Source: Rhodospirillaceae bacterium
Lineage (GTDB): Bacteria; Pseudomonadota; Alphaproteobacteria; Rhodospirillales; Casp-alpha2
Direction of reading: 5' to 3'
NCBI GenBank assembly: GCA_016845145.1
Contig: JAERTE010000025.1
Location: 1-54,704 of the forward strand
DNA: 54,704 bases
Shown: positions 42,248-51,041 of the stretch, one piece after another
Numbering within the stretch: the first letter of the stretch is position 1
Layout of the letters: the number at the start of each line of letters is the position of its first letter
The notes under the pieces: model-generated
What the model saw: only the letters and a program-made list of their open reading frames with translations
Told to the model about the DNA's origin: nothing
Databases searched by the model: none
Position numbers and translations under genes: made by a program

Positions 42248-43303
42248 ATGAACCAGCCCATTTTGATCACTATAGTTGGTGCCGCCATTGCCGCGACGGC
42301 AATCGTCGCGAACGTTTACTTGTCGCAAGATGATGCGGACACCGCACCACCGGTACAGCAAGCGGCAAAACCCGTGTCCACACCCGCCGCCGCGCCTCAA
42401 CCCGTAGCAAAAACCGCCCCAGCGCCGGCCCCGGCCCCGGTAAAACCCGCGGAAGTCATTGAAAAAACACCGAAACCGACATTCGATGTCGTCCGCGTCA
42501 CGCCTGAGGGCGACGCCGTCATTGCCGGCCGCGCGCAACCCGACAGCACAGTCGTGATCATCGCCGACGGCCAGTTCGTCGGCCAGATCAAAGCCGACAG
42601 CCGCGGCGAGTGGGTGCTGGTACCGGACAAGCCTTTGGCGCCCGGCAGCCGCCAACTCAGCCTGGAGCAGCGAATCGAGGGACAAGAATCGCTATTATCC
42701 GACGACGTTGTCGTCGTTGTGGTGCCTGAACGGCGCAAAGACATCGCCGGCCGCCCGGCTAAGAAACCTACCCAAGCCCTGGCGCTCAAGTTCCCGCGCG
42801 CCGGAGACGGCCCGAGCACGTTGCTGCAAAAACCGACCCCGGAAGACGCCGCGCAGGCGTTCGCCGTCGATACGGTGGATTACGACGGGGAAGGGCGGTT
42901 GCACCTGAGCGGACGCGGCGAGGCGAAATCCATCGTGCAATTGTACCTCGACGGCAAATTCATCGGCCGCTCGCCGGTCGACGCCAACAACGGCTGGCGC
43001 GTCAAACCCGACAACGCGGTCAAACCCGGCGTCTACCAATTGCGAGCCGACCAAGTGGATGTCAACGGCAAGGTCACGGCGCGCTTATCGTTGCCCTTCG
43101 CGCGCGCCGAACCTATGACGGCAGAAAACATGCCGCCCGAACCGTTCGTCATCGTGCAACCGGGTAACAGCCTTTGGCGGCTGGCACGGCGCGCTTATGG
43201 CTCGGGCTTCAATTTCACGGTCATCTACGAAGCCAACAAAGAGCAGATATCCGACCCGGACCTGATCTATCCCGGCCAGGTATTCGCGGTACCGACGAAT
43301 TAG
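42248..43303 (+). CDS. LysM domain protein with Ig-like repeats and N-terminal membrane anchor
   Basis: A 351-residue envelope protein. A membrane anchor (about 5-22) is followed by an Ala/Pro-rich linker (about 32-75). Two Ig-like/bacterial adhesin-type repeats follow (about 80-155 and 205-280), each with a G-x-A-x-P/S-x-V pattern (AGRAQPDSTVVIIADG and SGRGEAKSIVQLYLDG). A C-terminal LysM domain (about 300-350) has PGNSLWRLARRAYGSG and IYPGQVFAVP, which binds peptidoglycan glycan strands. The whole suggests a peptidoglycan-associated periplasmic protein. Linked genes give no functional clue. Confidence 0.85.
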   Translation: MNQPILITIVGAAIAATAIVANVYLSQDDADTAPPVQQAAKPVSTPAAAPQPVAKTAPAPAPAPVKPAEVIEKTPKPTFDVVRVTPEGDAVIAGRAQPDSTVVIIADGQFVGQIKADSRGEWVLVPDKPLAPGSRQLSLEQRIEGQESLLSDDVVVVVVPERRKDIAGRPAKKPTQALALKFPRAGDGPSTLLQKPTPEDAAQAFAVDTVDYDGEGRLHLSGRGEAKSIVQLYLDGKFIGRSPVDANNGWRVKPDNAVKPGVYQLRADQVDVNGKVTARLSLPFARAEPMTAENMPPEPFVIVQPGNSLWRLARRAYGSGFNFTVIYEANKEQISDPDLIYPGQVFAVPTN

Positions 43304-43352
43304 TCGCCCGGCGAACTCTTTTCAAAGATTTCACATGATAGCGGCGTGCGAA

Positions 43353-43808
43353 CTACGCTTCGATCGGTGGGTGCACGAAATCCGACAGAAGTTCCAAATA
43401 CGGCTTCGCCATAACCAGCAATTTCGCGGCGCGCGACATCAGCAATACGGGTGTGAACGGCTCGCTGATGGTGATGTTTTCCTGCAACAAAATGCGCTGG
43501 CGAGGTGTCAGTTGCACACGTCCCCCGAGCGCCTTGCTGGCCGAGCGTAATACGGCCATGGCGTGCGCACGGTCGTGCGGGTTTTCCGCAGTGTAAGGTA
43601 AGCTGCCAAGATTGGCGTGAAACCGCATTTTGGTGCTTTGTTGGCCGGCCACTGCATGAACAGCAAACAGAAAACCGCCATATTCGAAGCTAAACCGGAG
43701 ACCGTCGTCATGGCCTTTTCCTGCGAGTGTTGAAGCTTTATCAAGACCGATAACACCGGTTTCCGATCCTTCAAGCAGTTGCTTGGTGGTGTGGCCTTGG
43801 TTGCTCAT
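43353..43808 (-). CDS. Protein of unknown function, 151 residues
   Basis: A soluble 151-residue protein with no signal peptide, membrane helix or motif I recognise. It has a hydrophobic middle (FSFEYGGFLFAVHAV) and a C-terminal helical segment (EPFTPVLLMSRAAKLLVMAKPYLELLSDF). It stands alone, between the LysM gene and psd on the opposite strand. Codon use looks normal for the window, so it is probably a real gene. I would not guess a function. Confidence 0.65.
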   Translation of the reverse strand: MSNQGHTTKQLLEGSETGVIGLDKASTLAGKGHDDGLRFSFEYGGFLFAVHAVAGQQSTKMRFHANLGSLPYTAENPHDRAHAMAVLRSASKALGGRVQLTPRQRILLQENITISEPFTPVLLMSRAAKLLVMAKPYLELLSDFVHPPIEA

Positions 43809-44034
43809 GCTCGCTGATCTTCACTTTGCACGGTTATGTTAGGATATATCATAAGTTAGCATATCTGATGGCAACATCCAACGAACAAACGCAAGCCAGC
43901 GACCATTTTCATCCTCCGGGCGTCACGTGGAAAACTGAATAAACATAATGGGAAACCCTTGATCCAACCTGCAAAATCGCGACAATCCGCTTCCAATCGA
44001 AAAACGGAAGCTAAACACCCGGAGTGACGTGCCT
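43809..44034. other. Intergenic region upstream of psd
   Basis: This 226-base gap lies between the divergent unknown gene and psd. It contains an AT-rich patch (about 43840-43875) suited to a promoter but with no clear pair of boxes. A 24-codon ATG frame (43869-43943) has no ribosome binding site and is probably chance. psd is preceded by GGAG at 44021-44024, ten bases before the ATG. Confidence 0.3.
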
Positions 44035-44721
44035 ATGTTGAAAACCGTCTTGGTGCCGATCCATCCCGCCGGATGGCCGTTCATTGCGATCTTTGCCGCC
44101 GGGGCTATAGCATTGGCATGGTGGATGGAACCGGTGGGGTACCTGGGTGCGGTGCTGACTGCATGGTGTGCCTATTTCTTCCGCAACCCCGACCGCGTCA
44201 CACCAAACCGCGCTGGATTGGTGATCTCGCCCGCCGACGGCGTCGTGCAGTCCATCGTCGACGCCGTACCGCCCGAGGAGCTAGGCATGGGCGACAGCCC
44301 CCGGACACGGGTGGCGGTATTCATGAACGTCTTCAACGTGCATGTGAACCGTGTGCCGATTGATGGCACCATATCTGCGACATCCTATCGGCCAGGAAAA
44401 TTCCTCAATGCGTCGCTCGACAAGGCGAGTGTTGATAACGAGCGTCAAAGCCTGAAGGTAACCACCGCGGACGGTCAGGATATCGGTTTCGTACAGATCG
44501 CCGGTCTCGTGGCCAGACGTATCATTTGTTGGGCCAAGGAAGGTGATCAGATGAAAGCTGGGGAACGGTTCGGTTTGATCCGATTCGGCAGCCGCGTCGA
44601 CGTTTACCTGCCGGACGGCGTGGCGCCGCTGGTCGCCGTCGGGCAGACGGCCGTCGCCGGCGAAACGGTTCTTGCCGACTTAGGCACGGAAGAACGAGCA
44701 CGGGCCGGAGAAATTCGTTAG
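44035..44721 (+). CDS. psd: Phosphatidylserine decarboxylase (short, Psd-A type)
   Basis: A 228-residue proenzyme that makes phosphatidylethanolamine from phosphatidylserine. The N-terminal half has a membrane-spanning region (about 15-45) and the FRNPDRVTP segment, with SPADGVV and the conserved [13 protein letters not shown]. The processing site that generates the pyruvoyl group is Gly-Ser in [11 protein letters not shown], typical of the short alphaproteobacterial type. The pssA start follows nine bases after its stop, the usual pairing. I chose the ATG at 44035 over a GTG six bases earlier. Confidence 0.95.
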   Translation: MLKTVLVPIHPAGWPFIAIFAAGAIALAWWMEPVGYLGAVLTAWCAYFFRNPDRVTPNRAGLVISPADGVVQSIVDAVPPEELGMGDSPRTRVAVFMNVFNVHVNRVPIDGTISATSYRPGKFLNASLDKASVDNERQSLKVTTADGQDIGFVQIAGLVARRIICWAKEGDQMKAGERFGLIRFGSRVDVYLPDGVAPLVAVGQTAVAGETVLADLGTEERARAGEIR

Positions 44722-44730
44722 GATCATGAG

Positions 44731-45534
44731 ATGAACGTTTCGCAGAAAAAACGCAGGTTACAGCACCTGTCCATCAATACGATGATACCCAACATCTTGA
44801 CCTTGCTGGCACTCGCGTCCGGCCTTACGGGGATGCGCTTCGCTTTTCAGGAACGTTGGGAATTCGCCGTTCTGGCCATTGCCGTGGCCGCCGTGTTCGA
44901 TGCCTTGGACGGGCGTATCGCGAGGCTCCTCAAAGGCGCCAGCAAGTTCGGCGCAGAGCTGGACTCGCTCTCTGATTTCGTTTGTTTCGGTGTTGCGCCG
45001 GCGATGATTCTTTATCTGTGGGCAATGCAGGATGCGGGCCGCGCGGGTTGGCTATTGGTGATGCTGTTCGCCATGTGCTGCGGGCTTAGGCTGGCACGAT
45101 TCAACGTTGCCCTGGACGACGAAAACGCTCCCGCGTGGAAAGGCAACTTTTTCAGCGGCGTACCAGCGCCCGCGGGTGCTGGCTTGGTGTTGCTGCCGAT
45201 GATTTTGGCGTTTCAATTGGGCGACGACGTCCTGCGCTCGCCATGGGTCGTGTCGTTATTCTTGCTGGCCGTAGGAGCGATGTTCGTCAGTTCCGTGCCG
45301 ACCTATTCTTTCAAGAAAATGGTCGTGCCGCGACGGCGATTGCTGGCAACAATGCTGACAGTGACCATGGTCATTGCCTTCATCGCCAGCCTGCCTTGGC
45401 TCAGCCTGTCGATTATTCTCGGCAGTTATCTGATTTCCATGCCGTTCTCCATACGCGCGCACAAACGCTTTGAGGCCGGCGAGGAGATCGACGAGGAGAT
45501 CGACGAGGACGACACCGACCTGGAGCCGGTGTAG
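44731..45534 (+). CDS. pssA: CDP-diacylglycerol-serine O-phosphatidyltransferase
   Basis: A 267-residue integral membrane enzyme that makes phosphatidylserine from CDP-diacylglycerol and serine. The CDP-alcohol phosphatidyltransferase motif is complete: DALDGRIARLLKGASKFGAELDSLSD, with metal-binding aspartates in D-G-x2-A-R-x8-G-x3-D-x3-D. About eight hydrophobic helices follow the pattern of the family. The C-terminal tail is highly acidic (about residues 248-267). With the preceding psd it forms the phosphatidylethanolamine pathway. Confidence 0.95.
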   Translation: MNVSQKKRRLQHLSINTMIPNILTLLALASGLTGMRFAFQERWEFAVLAIAVAAVFDALDGRIARLLKGASKFGAELDSLSDFVCFGVAPAMILYLWAMQDAGRAGWLLVMLFAMCCGLRLARFNVALDDENAPAWKGNFFSGVPAPAGAGLVLLPMILAFQLGDDVLRSPWVVSLFLLAVGAMFVSSVPTYSFKKMVVPRRRLLATMLTVTMVIAFIASLPWLSLSIILGSYLISMPFSIRAHKRFEAGEEIDEEIDEDDTDLEPV

Positions 45535-45537
45535 GGT

Positions 45538-45867
45538 TTAGTATCCGCCTTTGCGTTTCGATTCGGGCAAGCCGGCGATTTTTGCCGCTTGTTTGGAGGG
45601 CTGCAGCGGAAACAGATCGTACAAATCATTGGAACCGATTTTCTCGCCCCAGGCTTTCGACATGGCCTTAAGAATGGCGCGGTCGTTGGGTTGGGTTTCG
45701 GCGTTTTCGAAATACTCAGCGCGCAGATAGTTGATCAGGTCCCAATGGCGATCGGTCAGTTCCGATATGTCTTCGGCGGCGGCAATCTCAGCCGCGACGG
45801 ATTCCGACCAATCATCGGCATTGACCAGATAGCCGTTATCGGTGGTTTCTAAGGTGCTGTAGGTCAT
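45538..45867 (-). CDS. DsrC/TusE-like sulfur relay protein without the C-terminal cysteine
   Basis: A 109-residue protein of the DsrC/TusE fold. The N-terminal GYLVNADDWSESVAAEIAAAE and the segment LTDRHWDLINYLRAEYFENAETQPNDRAILKAM are characteristic. In TusE the sulfur-carrying cysteine lies in the flexible C-terminal arm, and DsrC has two there. Here the arm ends GLPESKRKGGY, with no cysteine anywhere in the protein. It cannot therefore be a standard sulfur relay, and a regulatory role is likely. Its stop lies three bases from the convergent pssA stop. The ATG at 45867 begins at MTYSTLETTDNG, the usual N-terminus. Confidence 0.8.
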   Translation of the reverse strand: MTYSTLETTDNGYLVNADDWSESVAAEIAAAEDISELTDRHWDLINYLRAEYFENAETQPNDRAILKAMSKAWGEKIGSNDLYDLFPLQPSKQAAKIAGLPESKRKGGY

Positions 45868-45952
45868 GGAACGCTCCACTCAATAAAATCACTTTATAAA
45901 TTATGAATATGAAATCCGTTCGCATCAACCCCAGAATGATTGGGGATTCAAA

Positions 45953-46864
45953 CTACCCACGACCACGCGGCTTGAAGGCGTGGAACCTGTAGACCCTAAG
46001 ACCACCACTATCGAGCGCGGCAATCAGCTTGGACAACTGTTCAAGTTCCGCGAAAACCCCATCGACGATTTCCAGCAGTTCCGCTTTGTTTGTGCTGGCC
46101 AAAAACATGAACAGGCTTTTAAAAATCCGCATACGGTAAGCGGTTGAGATATCTTCCCCCGGCTGCACGTCAAACCCGACATTCCTCAACAACGCTTGCA
46201 CCACTTCTGCCGGCCACAAATGAACCGGGTCGGGCTGCGAATCGGCCCAAGCCTGCGCCAAATCATTTGGCGGATCGGTGTTTGGCAGAACGAAGTCCGT
46301 GTACCATAACTCGCCGTTATCCCGCATCGACTCGATCACCGATGTCAGCGCGGTTTTCTTATCGCTGGTCATGTAAAGACTCTCGATCGAAATGCAGGTG
46401 TCATAAGCGCGGGCTTTGAGTTTCAACTCATCGAACGCGCCAAAATTGACCGGCGCGCGTTTTGTCATGCCTGTCATCTTTGTGCGTTGCTTGCCGATCG
46501 CAGCCAATTCATCGCGGTTCTCGTAACCGGTGACCCATGCACCGGTGTCCTCAACGATCAACTGCCCACCACCGCCCAGCCCGGCGCCGATCAAAAGCAG
46601 GCTGTTTTTCTCCGACAATCCCATCAACGGCAGGAATTCGCGCAGATACTCGGCCTCTCCGCATCGCACGAAACCCTCGCCCCAAAGCCGCTGCGCGATC
46701 TTCAGGCGCTGTTCAGGCCAGATCGCATCTGGCTCATCTTCGACCTCACCGGCGAATACGGGTTCGGTTTCCAACGCGTCTGCTACCGGCTCATCGCGGC
46801 GGCGGAATGGCTTTAGAAACCAGCCAAAAAACCGCCTTATTCGCGAGCGTCCGGGAGCCGTCAT
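45953..46864 (-). CDS. Class I SAM-methyltransferase-like protein, last gene of the biotin operon
   Basis: A 303-residue soluble protein. A basic N-terminus (about 1-25) and an acidic linker precede a Rossmann-like methyltransferase fold: LLLIGAGLGGGGQLIVEDTGAWVTGYEN (motif I and the acidic strand-2 end), YDTCISIESLYM (motif IV) and GELWYTDFVLPN. The helical C-terminus (about 240-280) is unusual. The ATG at 46864 overlaps the bioD stop by four bases, so it belongs to the operon. Its role could be that of BioC (malonyl-ACP methyl ester formation), but it lacks the typical BioC N-terminus, so the assignment is open. Confidence 0.7.
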   Translation of the reverse strand: MTAPGRSRIRRFFGWFLKPFRRRDEPVADALETEPVFAGEVEDEPDAIWPEQRLKIAQRLWGEGFVRCGEAEYLREFLPLMGLSEKNSLLLIGAGLGGGGQLIVEDTGAWVTGYENRDELAAIGKQRTKMTGMTKRAPVNFGAFDELKLKARAYDTCISIESLYMTSDKKTALTSVIESMRDNGELWYTDFVLPNTDPPNDLAQAWADSQPDPVHLWPAEVVQALLRNVGFDVQPGEDISTAYRMRIFKSLFMFLASTNKAELLEIVDGVFAELEQLSKLIAALDSGGLRVYRFHAFKPRGRG

Positions 46865-47538
46865 GCCGTGTTGCAAAGCTCCAGGAGTTCAGTGGTGTCC
46901 GGCGGTTCCGTTGGCGCGCGTGGCATGATGAGAATAGGAGTTTTCGGCAAAAACCGAACTAAGGTTTCCGCTGTCTCCGAAATCGCAACGGGTTGCTCTT
47001 CGGACTCGCTGATGACGATACCGGCAATCTTAGTACCTTTGGCCCTCATGGCCTGGACTGCCGTCAACGTGTGGCTGAGCGTGCCCAAATATGAACCGAC
47101 GACGAGCAGGGCAGGTACCTGCAGGGCCGCTATCCAGTCCAGCACGGTATGGGTATGCGTCAACGGCACCATGACCCCGCCAACACCTTCAATCAGTGTA
47201 ACGCCGTCATACGCATTGATTGACGTTTTGCAGAAAGAAACCAAATCATCGAACGGGATTTCGCGGCCTTCGCGCCGGGCGGCCATATCGGGTGACAAGG
47301 GCTCGCTAAAGCGCCACGGTGACATGGCATCGATGGCCTCGGGCGTAGCCTGCTCTCCAAGCGCACGGAGTAATTGGTAGGTGTCGGTGTCTTCCAAGTC
47401 TTCCGGCGCAAAGCCGCTGATCACCGGCTTCAACACCTGCACCGGTCGCCCGGCTTGTACGTAAGCCCGGGCAAGCGCTGCCGTGACGAAGGTCTTGCCG
47501 ACGCCGGTGCCGCTGGCGGTGATGAAAATCGCGCCTAT
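46861..47538 (-). CDS. bioD: Dethiobiotin synthetase, without a canonical start codon
   Basis: A 225-residue ATP-dependent carboxylase closing the ureido ring of dethiobiotin. The P-loop GTGVGKTFVT is at about residues 10-19, followed by VLKPVISGF, DGVTLIEGVGGVMVPL and the C-terminal nucleotide-binding part. The reading frame is closed by TAA at 47551-47553, and between that stop and the P-loop there is no ATG, GTG, TTG or CTG. The best candidate is ATA at complement(47536..47538), preceded at five bases by GGAGGT and overlapping the bioF stop (ATAG). ATT at complement(47527..47529) is the alternative. Starts further inside would delete the P-loop. Confidence 0.85.
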   Translation of the reverse strand: MGAIFITASGTGVGKTFVTAALARAYVQAGRPVQVLKPVISGFAPEDLEDTDTYQLLRALGEQATPEAIDAMSPWRFSEPLSPDMAARREGREIPFDDLVSFCKTSINAYDGVTLIEGVGGVMVPLTHTHTVLDWIAALQVPALLVVGSYLGTLSHTLTAVQAMRAKGTKIAGIVISESEEQPVAISETAETLVRFLPKTPILIMPRAPTEPPDTTELLELCNTA

Positions 47539-48707
47539 GGCAGACCTCCGTTAAAAACACGCTCGCGGATCACCCCGGCCAGACGGTCGACGTCTTGCTC
47601 TTCGTGGTTGGCGGAAAACGTAATGCGCAAGCGTGCCGTGCCGTCAGGCACCGTCGGCGGTCGGATCGGCACAACCAAAAAGCCTTCATCTTCAAGCAAC
47701 TTGCCGGCCGCCAAGGTCGCGTCCGTATCGCCAAGAATTACCGGCACGATGGGGCTTTCCGCATTCGGCAAGTTGAGGGCGCGGGTAAACCGCTTGGCCA
47801 ATGTCACAGGCCGGGCGGCAAACTCAGTGTCGCCTTCGATCAAATCCAGCGCGGCAATAGCCGCCGCTACCGAGGCCGGCGGCAGGCCGGTGGAATAAAT
47901 AAACGTCCGGCACCGCGTGCGAATCAAATCGATGACCGCCTGGCTGGCGCAAAGATATCCGCCGTAACCGCCGATGGCCTTGGAAAGCGTGCCCATCTGC
48001 AAGGCCACGGCATGACGTTTGCCGTTCTCGAAGCTCGATCCGTGCCCGCCGCCGACAACGCCGATGCCGTGCGCGTCGTCGGTCATCAACCAAGCATCGA
48101 ACTCTTGCGCCAATTCCACCAACGCGCCGACCGGCGCCAAATCGCCGTCCATGGAAAACACGCCGTCGGTGACGATCATCGCGTGGGGGTGGGATTGGCG
48201 GTGAGTTTCCAACAACTCCCTAAGGTGCCCCAAATCATTGTGCCGGAAGACGTGGTTTGCGGCCCCGGCCAGGCGGCTGCCGTAGTAGATACAGGCGTGC
48301 GACAATTCATCGAGAAAAATCGCGTCGTCATTGCCCATCAGCGCCGGAATGACGCCGGAATTGGTCAGAAAGCCCGAGCCGAACACGACGGCGTCGTCGG
48401 TGCCCTTGAGCTTTGCCAAGCGCGTTTCCAGCTCGCGGAACAATGGATGATTGCCGGTCACCAAGCGCGATGCGCCTGACCCCACGCCATAGTGTTCGAT
48501 GGCGTCCATGGCGGCGCGTTCCAGCGTCGGGTGCCGGTTGAGGCCCAGGTAGTCGTTGGATGAAAAGTTCAGCAATCGTTTGCCGTCACGCTCGACCTCG
48601 GTCGCTCCAAGCGGATTGGTGGTCACCAGACGCCGGCGCAAATGCGTGCGCTCCATTTCGGTGAGCTTGCCTTGCGCAAAGGCGTCGAGGGAAGGGCTGT
48701 CGCTCAT
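47535..48707 (-). CDS. bioF: 8-amino-7-oxononanoate synthase
   Basis: A 390-residue PLP enzyme that condenses L-alanine with pimeloyl thioester to 8-amino-7-oxononanoate. Signatures: FSSNDYLGLNRHP near residue 50, the loop GSGASRLVTGNHPLFRELE, and the PLP lysine in MGTLSKAIGGYGGY. Length matches the family. The ATG at 48707 is overlapped by the bioA stop (ATGA), and the stop overlaps the candidate bioD start, so translation is coupled along the operon. Confidence 0.95.
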   Translation of the reverse strand: MSDSPSLDAFAQGKLTEMERTHLRRRLVTTNPLGATEVERDGKRLLNFSSNDYLGLNRHPTLERAAMDAIEHYGVGSGASRLVTGNHPLFRELETRLAKLKGTDDAVVFGSGFLTNSGVIPALMGNDDAIFLDELSHACIYYGSRLAGAANHVFRHNDLGHLRELLETHRQSHPHAMIVTDGVFSMDGDLAPVGALVELAQEFDAWLMTDDAHGIGVVGGGHGSSFENGKRHAVALQMGTLSKAIGGYGGYLCASQAVIDLIRTRCRTFIYSTGLPPASVAAAIAALDLIEGDTEFAARPVTLAKRFTRALNLPNAESPIVPVILGDTDATLAAGKLLEDEGFLVVPIRPPTVPDGTARLRITFSANHEEQDVDRLAGVIRERVFNGGLP

Positions 48708-50005
48708 GATCTCCACTCATCCAATCGCCCGGACCACGCCGCAACCACATCGACCACCGCGTTGGTCAGCGTGTTCAAGTCATCCGGCGCCATGGTGAAG
48801 GCGGGCATCAGATAAACCACGTTCCCAAACGGCCTGACCCAGCAGCCGCGATCCAAAAAGCATTGCCTGATCCAGTACATATCGCCCAGCGTCTCCAACT
48901 CGACAACGCCGATGGCGCCTTTGACCCGGACGTCATTCACGCCGTCGAAATCGCGGCAGGGCTCCAGCGAATTCAACAAGTGTGCCTCGATGGCCGCGAC
49001 TTGCTCAAGGCGCGGTTCACTTTCAAACAGATCCAGCGACGCATTGGCCGCCGCGCAAGCCAGGGCATTGCCGGTATAGGTCGGCCCGTGCATCAGGCAT
49101 TTCTCCAACGCATCATCCAGAAAGGCCTCGAATATACGGTCGGTTGCGATCGTCGCCGCCAGAGCCATGGTGCCGCCGGTGAGCGATTTAGAAACGGTGA
49201 TGATGTCGGGCACAATACCGGCCTGTTCGCAGGCAAACATGGTCCCAGCACGCCCGAACCCGACCATGATCTCATCCAAAATCAACAACAGACCGTGCCG
49301 GTCGCAGACATCGCGCATAAACCGCACCACGTCGGCATCATGGAACAACATGCCGCCCGCACCCTGCACCAAGGGCTCCATGATGATGGCGGCGGCCTTG
49401 CCGGCGTTTTCCGATACGAAGGCCTCAAAACCGGTACGCTCGTCTTCGGTCGTCGGCAGATCGACAACCAACTGCGGCGCCATCAAGCCAGAAAACGGGC
49501 CATGCATGATGTTGTCAGGGTCTCCGATACCCATGGTGCCGATGGTGTCACCATGATAGCCGTTCTTGAAGGCGATGAATTTGTTACGGCCCGCGTCACC
49601 GGAATTGATCCAGTATTGCACCGCCATCTTCATGGCCAACTCGACCGAGACCGAGCCCGATTCCGAAAAGAACACCCGGTTCAGATCGCCCGGCGTCAGC
49701 GCCGCCAAGCGGCTGGCGAGCGTAAAAGCCGGTTCGTTGGAAAGACCCGCCAACATGATGTGCGGCATGGTTTCCAGTTGCTTGGTAACGGCTTGGCGGA
49801 TGTGCGGATGGTTATAGCCGTGACACGCCGACCACCACGACGCAATGCCGTCGATCAACTCGCGCCCGTCATCGAGAACAATGTGAGTGTCGTGCGTGGA
49901 TGCGACCGCTTGCGGCAGCGGCGAGGTCTGCATCTGGGTGTAGGGCATCCAGATGTGATTGTAGCCCTCGGTGAACCAGGCCGGTCCAGGATCGTTCGCG
50001 GTCAT
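48704..50005 (-). CDS. bioA: Adenosylmethionine-8-amino-7-oxononanoate aminotransferase
   Basis: A 433-residue class III aminotransferase, which uses SAM as amino donor to make 7,8-diaminononanoate. Features: [15 protein letters not shown] at the N-terminus, the [14 protein letters not shown] segment with the substrate-side aromatic residues, [17 protein letters not shown], and the PLP lysine in TVSKSLTGG. The pattern distinguishes it from ordinary class III enzymes. It overlaps bioB and bioF by four bases on each side. Confidence 0.95.
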   Translation of the reverse strand: MTANDPGPAWFTEGYNHIWMPYTQMQTSPLPQAVASTHDTHIVLDDGRELIDGIASWWSACHGYNHPHIRQAVTKQLETMPHIMLAGLSNEPAFTLASRLAALTPGDLNRVFFSESGSVSVELAMKMAVQYWINSGDAGRNKFIAFKNGYHGDTIGTMGIGDPDNIMHGPFSGLMAPQLVVDLPTTEDERTGFEAFVSENAGKAAAIIMEPLVQGAGGMLFHDADVVRFMRDVCDRHGLLLILDEIMVGFGRAGTMFACEQAGIVPDIITVSKSLTGGTMALAATIATDRIFEAFLDDALEKCLMHGPTYTGNALACAAANASLDLFESEPRLEQVAAIEAHLLNSLEPCRDFDGVNDVRVKGAIGVVELETLGDMYWIRQCFLDRGCWVRPFGNVVYLMPAFTMAPDDLNTLTNAVVDVVAAWSGRLDEWRS

Positions 50006-50985
50006 GACCCTTGCGTGCCGGTGACGCCCAAACGGTCGAACAATGCGTCATCGTGATCGCGCCCGGGGTTGCCCGTTGTCAGCAACTTGGGTCCGACGAA
50101 TACGGAGCTGGCGCCCGCCAGCAAGCAAAGCGCCTGAAGCTCGTCGCTCATCTCCTCGCGCCCGGCCGACAAACGCACGACGGAGTCGGGCATCATAATC
50201 TTGGCCACCGCGATGGTGCGCACAAACTCGAGCGCGTCCAGGTCCGGCGCGTCCGCCAACGGTGTGCCGTCGACCGGCACCAACAGATTGATCGGCACGC
50301 TTTCCGGATGCGGCGTCAAATTGGCCAGCGTCACCAGCATGTCGGCGCGATCAGTCCTGGCCTCACCCATGCCGACGATGCCGCCGGCGCAGACCTTGAT
50401 CCCAGCCTCGCGCACGGTACCCAGCGTATCGAGACGGTCTTCAAACGTGCGGGTGGTGATGATCTCGCCGTAGAAGTTTTCCGACGTATCGATGTTGTGA
50501 TTGTAGTAATCCAACCCCGCGCCCTTGAGACGTTTCGCTTGGTCATCGGTCAACATGCCCAGCGTCGCGCAGGTCTCCATACCCAATTCCTTGACGCCCG
50601 AGACCATCTCGCAAATGGCATCGACATCGCGGTCCTTCGGGTTGCGCCATGCGGCGCCCATGCAAAACCGCGTCGCGCCGCCGTCCTTCGCTTGGCGGGC
50701 CTCGGCCAGCACGGTGTCGACGGGCAACAGCTTCTCCGCTGCCACGTTGGCGTGGTGGTGCGCCGACTGCGGGCAATAACCGCAATCCTCCGGGCAGCCG
50801 CCGGTTTTCACCGATAGCAAGTTCGACATCTGCACTTCGTTGGCAGGGAAGTGCTCACGGTGCAAAGTTTGCGCGCGGTGGATCAAATCCATGAACGGCA
50901 GCTCGAACAGCGCTTGCGCTTCTGCGGTCTGCCAGTCGTGGCGGACATCGTTATCCGCAACGGCCAATTGGGGGTTGGTTTGCAT
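50002..50985 (-). CDS. bioB: Biotin synthase
   Basis: A 327-residue radical SAM enzyme that inserts sulfur into dethiobiotin. The 4Fe-4S motif is CPEDCGYC (CxxxCxxC, about residues 63-70), and the conserved [15 protein letters not shown] segment and [11 protein letters not shown] are typical. It is the first gene of bioBAFD, with ATGA coupling to bioA. There is no ribosome binding site before the ATG, and the candidate promoter lies only 10 bases upstream of it. Confidence 0.97.
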   Translation of the reverse strand: MQTNPQLAVADNDVRHDWQTAEAQALFELPFMDLIHRAQTLHREHFPANEVQMSNLLSVKTGGCPEDCGYCPQSAHHHANVAAEKLLPVDTVLAEARQAKDGGATRFCMGAAWRNPKDRDVDAICEMVSGVKELGMETCATLGMLTDDQAKRLKGAGLDYYNHNIDTSENFYGEIITTRTFEDRLDTLGTVREAGIKVCAGGIVGMGEARTDRADMLVTLANLTPHPESVPINLLVPVDGTPLADAPDLDALEFVRTIAVAKIMMPDSVVRLSAGREEMSDELQALCLLAGASSVFVGPKLLTTGNPGRDHDDALFDRLGVTGTQGS

Positions 50986-50995
50986 GATGTTGTGG

Positions 50996-51023
50996 ATACT
51001 ATGAATTGGCTCACTTTGGTCAA
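50996..51023 (-). promoter_or_regulatory. Candidate bioB promoter
   Basis: On the minus strand TTGACC (51018-51023) and TAGTAT (50996-51001) are separated by 16 bases, a good sigma-70 match. Only 10 bases separate the -10 box from the bioB ATG, so the message would have a leader of a few bases at most. No BioR-type or BirA-type operator palindrome is recognised. Confidence 0.45.
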
Positions 51024-51041
51024 GACAAACGGGGAAATCTC

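Noticed and set aside
43869..43943. 24-codon ATG frame in the gap before psd
   Set aside because: No ribosome binding site, short, and lies in non-coding sequence between divergent genes; chance is more likely than a microprotein.
47442..47444. GTG at 47442 as the bioD start
   Set aside because: It lies downstream of the P-loop, so it would give a protein without its ATP-binding motif.
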